Origin: Maratus speciosus
Taxonomy: Eukaryota; Arthropoda; Arachnida; Araneae; Salticidae
Reading direction: 5' to 3'
DNA length: 64,000 nt
NCBI GenBank assembly: GCA_963932465.1
Contig: OZ010795.1
Location: forward strand, 520,991,451-521,055,450
Part shown: positions 60,900 through 64,000 of the stretch, one piece after another
How the letters are laid out: each line of letters begins with the position of its first letter
Position numbering within the stretch: the first letter of the stretch is position 1
Notes under the pieces: model-generated
Databases searched by the model: none
Told to the model about the DNA's origin: nothing
What the model saw: only the letters and a program-made list of their open reading frames with translations
Translations under genes and position numbers: made by a program

Positions 60900-62639
60900 C
60901 TAGGGGCTCTGCCCCCTGCAAGCTACGCTCGCCAACCCCCGTTCAGACACCGCAGAATCTAAAAATACACTAATCTGATGTGTTTTAAAAATATTAGAGA
61001 AGATTGAATTATACTGGAAAAAGCTGTGCAGATCTCCCTGTAAACGGCTTTCCATTGAATTCCCTTTGATTTCAAAAATTTAAGGTCGAATCAGTTGCTG
61101 TTAAAAAATCCAATGGTTGTTTTCGTTTTTGATTAAAGAGGATCAGCTAAACATTTGAAAAGAAGCTAAAATAAAATAAATTAGGTATACAGAGTGTTTG
61201 TCTCCCGGTATTTTAAAACAATCTCTATAAAATAGCCCAAGTCATGTGACTATCATCAACAGTTCCAGGCGGACCACTTCGCTTTTTATACTCTTGTTGC
61301 CATTTTGGTACTTTAATGTTAGCGAGGCACAGATGATAAGTCGTCAAATATTATTCTATCGCCATCATTTCATCTGTATTATAATAGTTCAAGACATCAA
61401 CTACCATAAACAAATACGGTCTGATCCCTTCGCCGTTCATATGAAAGTTTGGCACAGATGTCATATACGTCCCATATTGGCGCGATTTACTAAAGACGCC
61501 AATTTGGGGAACGCATCAACAGCATAAACAACAACATCGGGGTTACCATATCAAGCAACTTTGGCGCCAGTTAAGTGCCCGTTCCGTATATGACATTGGC
61601 GTCAGAAAAAAATCGCTCTAATATGGGATTTTGAGTTTTCCATTTTGATTAAAAAATCAAATTTTTTTTTTCGAATAAAACTACATAAAATTTACCATGG
61701 TTGCAAAGAATTCTTGGTACTGTTACGCTAGCCGGAAGCAAATTTTGCTAATAGTTTTTTTTTGTTGTTGTTGTTTTGTTGTTGTTGTTGTTGTTGTTGT
61801 TTCTACTCGCCAGTTAGCATTTTTTCTTCGAGTGGTAATCTTTGGCCAGATGTCATATACGCACAGCAGGTTTGGCGTGATTTTTTTTTTCGAAAATTTG
61901 GTGAAAATCTCGTTTTCAAATACCAGTACATAAGCCTTTTTGGTATTACTTAGTTATCCCGCCGACCAAAAATCTATCACCAAACTATAAGATTAAATGC
62001 CAATAATGGTTGATCGTAAATGTCACATTCACTTGACTTTAAGCAAGTTACACGTGTTTACGTCATCAAATGATTTTTACTTGTATATTTATTAATGTCA
62101 CACTAACTTATTTGTTCTTTCGTTATTTAAAATAAAAAGTATGTCAATTTGTATAATTTGACGAGTGTTTTTGTGAAATTGGTCGACGGAATAACTAAGT
62201 AGTACCGTATTTTTAAATTAGTTTCTATTATTTTATAAAGGAAATATAAAAAAAAATAATTAATAATTATAGAACAAAATAATTTATACAATTTATAAAA
62301 AGAAATAAACATTTATTATCAAATAAACAACAATAGCCGGGTTACCATGTCAACCTTTTCTGAAATATGAAAAAAATATCTGTTTGATTAAAATTTGAGT
62401 TGCCATCATTAGAAAAATGTATATACAATTAGAAAAAAAATAATATTTCGAAAACTAATTCGAATTTAAAAATTCTAATACCAGTTTTGAGATCTGCGGA
62501 TCAATTCTGATTTTTGTTGTAAATTTCTTTGCAAAGCATTCCATATTTTAGAAGAAATCGCTTGAAAAATAATCAGTTATTTAATCAGTCGATTCATATA
62601 TCCGTTTCATAAATTAAATTCATTAGGATTTTATATATA
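60900..62639 (-). mobile_element. Helitron-like unit, copy 2
   Basis: Counterpart of 30,541-32,249 with the same GGGGGCAGAGCCCCTAG end on the minus strand. It includes the (GTT)n tract at 61,754-61,803. Confidence 0.6.
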
Positions 62640-63726
62640 CTAGGGGATCGTACCCGGGCTTCCTGGGTTAAAGAATATAAGGGAAAACATTTATTTTAAT
62701 TGAAAACTAATATTTTTTTATATGCAATAATTTTTTTAGATTGCCCACTTACATTAAAAAAACATTTTTCATATGGAAAATACGAATTATACAATCAAAT
62801 AAACTTTTGAAATTTATCAAAAGCGATATTTTCTTATTAGCCGCATGCTAAGAGTTATATGACCAAGAAATTGCTACTTATGGCATCCTTTTATATTCTG
62901 ATAATTTTAGAGCTTATACATGTCTGTTAAATTTGTGTTTTATTTATATAATTTTAGTTATTTATTCATCGGGAAGTTTTTTTTTTTTTTTTTTAATGGA
63001 TATTAGCCGTAAGAATATGATGAACTCTTTATTTTGTTTTAAGGCCAAACGGATTAATCTTTCGTAATCGAGCTCCGCGCGTTATAGATAAATTAAAAAT
63101 ATTTCATGCTTTAAAATTGTGTTTAAAACCGTAGACAATCAGTAGACTGAGATAAACTTTGCAAACAAATTCCATTTGAAAAAAAAATTCTATTTGGTGA
63201 TCTAAAATTTTAAATTGTACGATTACAAATATGTTAGATTTGTGTTTTTACAATATTATTCTTTTATTTGTTTATAAAAGAAGGATTAATTACGTTAATT
63301 TGTCTTTCACAAATATGTTAGATTGTCGGTTTTTTTTAATATTATTCTTTTATTTGTTTATAAAGGAAGTATTAAATTCGTTATGCTAAAATTGTCAGAA
63401 ACAAATGCTGAAAAATGTTTGTTGCTTTATGTGCAAAATGTTTATTATTATTATGCATTGAAACCGGTACGTGATAAAATAAACATAAAAAAAATCATGC
63501 ATAAAAGTTATTTTAGAAAATTTAATGCATCAGTCAATTTTTAAACAAATTGCATTTGAAAGGAATTTTTTCCCCTATACCACGAAAATTGAAAATGTAC
63601 GACGGTCAGAAGATTAAAAAATTGCAGTAGCGAAAATTTCAAGAACGAAATTTGATCTTGAAGTGTTGCCATTCGCAAAATGACGTCAGCGTTACGCACA
63701 GATACGTTTGTTCTTTATAATATAGA
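62640..63726 (-). mobile_element. Complete Helitron-like unit, copy 2
   Basis: Counterpart of 32,250-33,327. The 5' end reads TCTATATTATAAAGAACAAA on the minus strand, closer to the family form than copy 1. Confidence 0.7.
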
Positions 63727-63762
63727 TACTTAATCAGTAAAATATAATAAAGATCAGTTATT

Positions 63763-64000
63763 TTTAACACCCCTCGTCCCATGCCGTCAGATTAATGAAT
63801 TTTAACAAAAAGAGGAAATCTGAAATGAATATCTTAACACGATTTAAGCTGTGAAGCTCACTTGAAACTGTAAATAATACAGCACACCTACCACCAACAA
63901 AATAAATAAGAAAATGAATAAACAAATAAATTCTTCATTTTAATGGACAATATTTTTTTCTCCTTAAATCAGGTTTTCTAATTTACAAATGATTTTGGTT
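63763..64000. repeat. Continuation of duplication copy 2
   Basis: This matches 38,493-38,732, so copy 2 runs off the window edge. Confidence 0.9.

Larger units (their letters stand above)
52053..63762. repeat. Large direct duplication, copy 2
   Basis: This corresponds to 21,395-33,363 in the same order and orientation. Homology begins at AATAAAATT inside the pogo-like element. It lacks the palindromic insertion and the 5,129-bp block, and has a (GTT)n expansion at 61,754-61,803 where copy 1 has only T. Confidence 0.95.

Noticed and set aside
61762..61953. Cysteine/valine-rich open frames
   Set aside because: These are translations of the (GTT)n tract.

Overview
The window is AT-rich metazoan DNA, roughly 70% A+T by eye. 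It shows no operons, no ribosome-binding sites and no intact host gene that I can defend. The recognisable content is mobile DNA: Penelope-like retroelements, Tc1/mariner and pogo-like DNA transposons, Helitron-like elements and MITEs. An arthropod fits, and a spider is plausible. The pointer to a spider is an N-terminal-endonuclease Penelope-like element (Naiad type) that carries UGA codons in place of conserved cysteines. Multi-selenocysteine Naiads are known from spiders and clams. The host assignment is inference.

Layout. 1-8.9 kb: a roughly 1.1-kb unit present twice in tandem. One copy was hit by a MITE and a 2.1-kb Helitron-like element, the other by a head-to-head mariner 5'-end dimer, so each copy serves as the empty site for the other. 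9.16-13.07 kb: the Naiad-like element, with direct pseudo-LTRs, a GIY-YIG endonuclease module, a CxC linker, a reverse transcriptase (YIDD), a possible SECIS hairpin and an (AT)n microsatellite at its 3' end. 13-21 kb: AT-rich DNA with MITEs, two less AT-rich islands, a tRNA-like SINE head and a 172-bp-period repeat. 21.2-33.3 kb: a pogo-like element with an inverted tRNA-like pair, three Tc1/mariner-type elements almost end to end, then a series of Helitron-like units. 33.4-52.0 kb: more AT-rich DNA with a nested MITE, a second RT fragment, clusters of a short palindrome, a 58-bp perfect palindrome and a Penelope-like inverted insertion with a 15-bp target duplication. 52.05 kb to the end: a second copy of the 21.4-kb-onward block.

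The large repeat fits a direct tandem duplication with a unit of about 30.66 kb (21,395 matches 52,053). Copy 2 lacks 5,129 bp that copy 1 has (33,364-38,492), and copy 1 has a 274-bp palindromic insertion that copy 2 lacks. An assembly that placed two haplotypes in series would look similar.

Two observations stand out. First, the Naiad endonuclease has UGA at both positions of its C-x-x-C motif while its other cysteines stay TGT, and a SECIS-like hairpin follows the coding region. Second, two unrelated inverted insertions (25.5 kb and 47.9 kb) carry hammerhead-ribozyme-like cores of the kind found in the terminal repeats of canonical Penelope-like elements. All the transposon reading frames are broken in this window; nothing here looks currently active.
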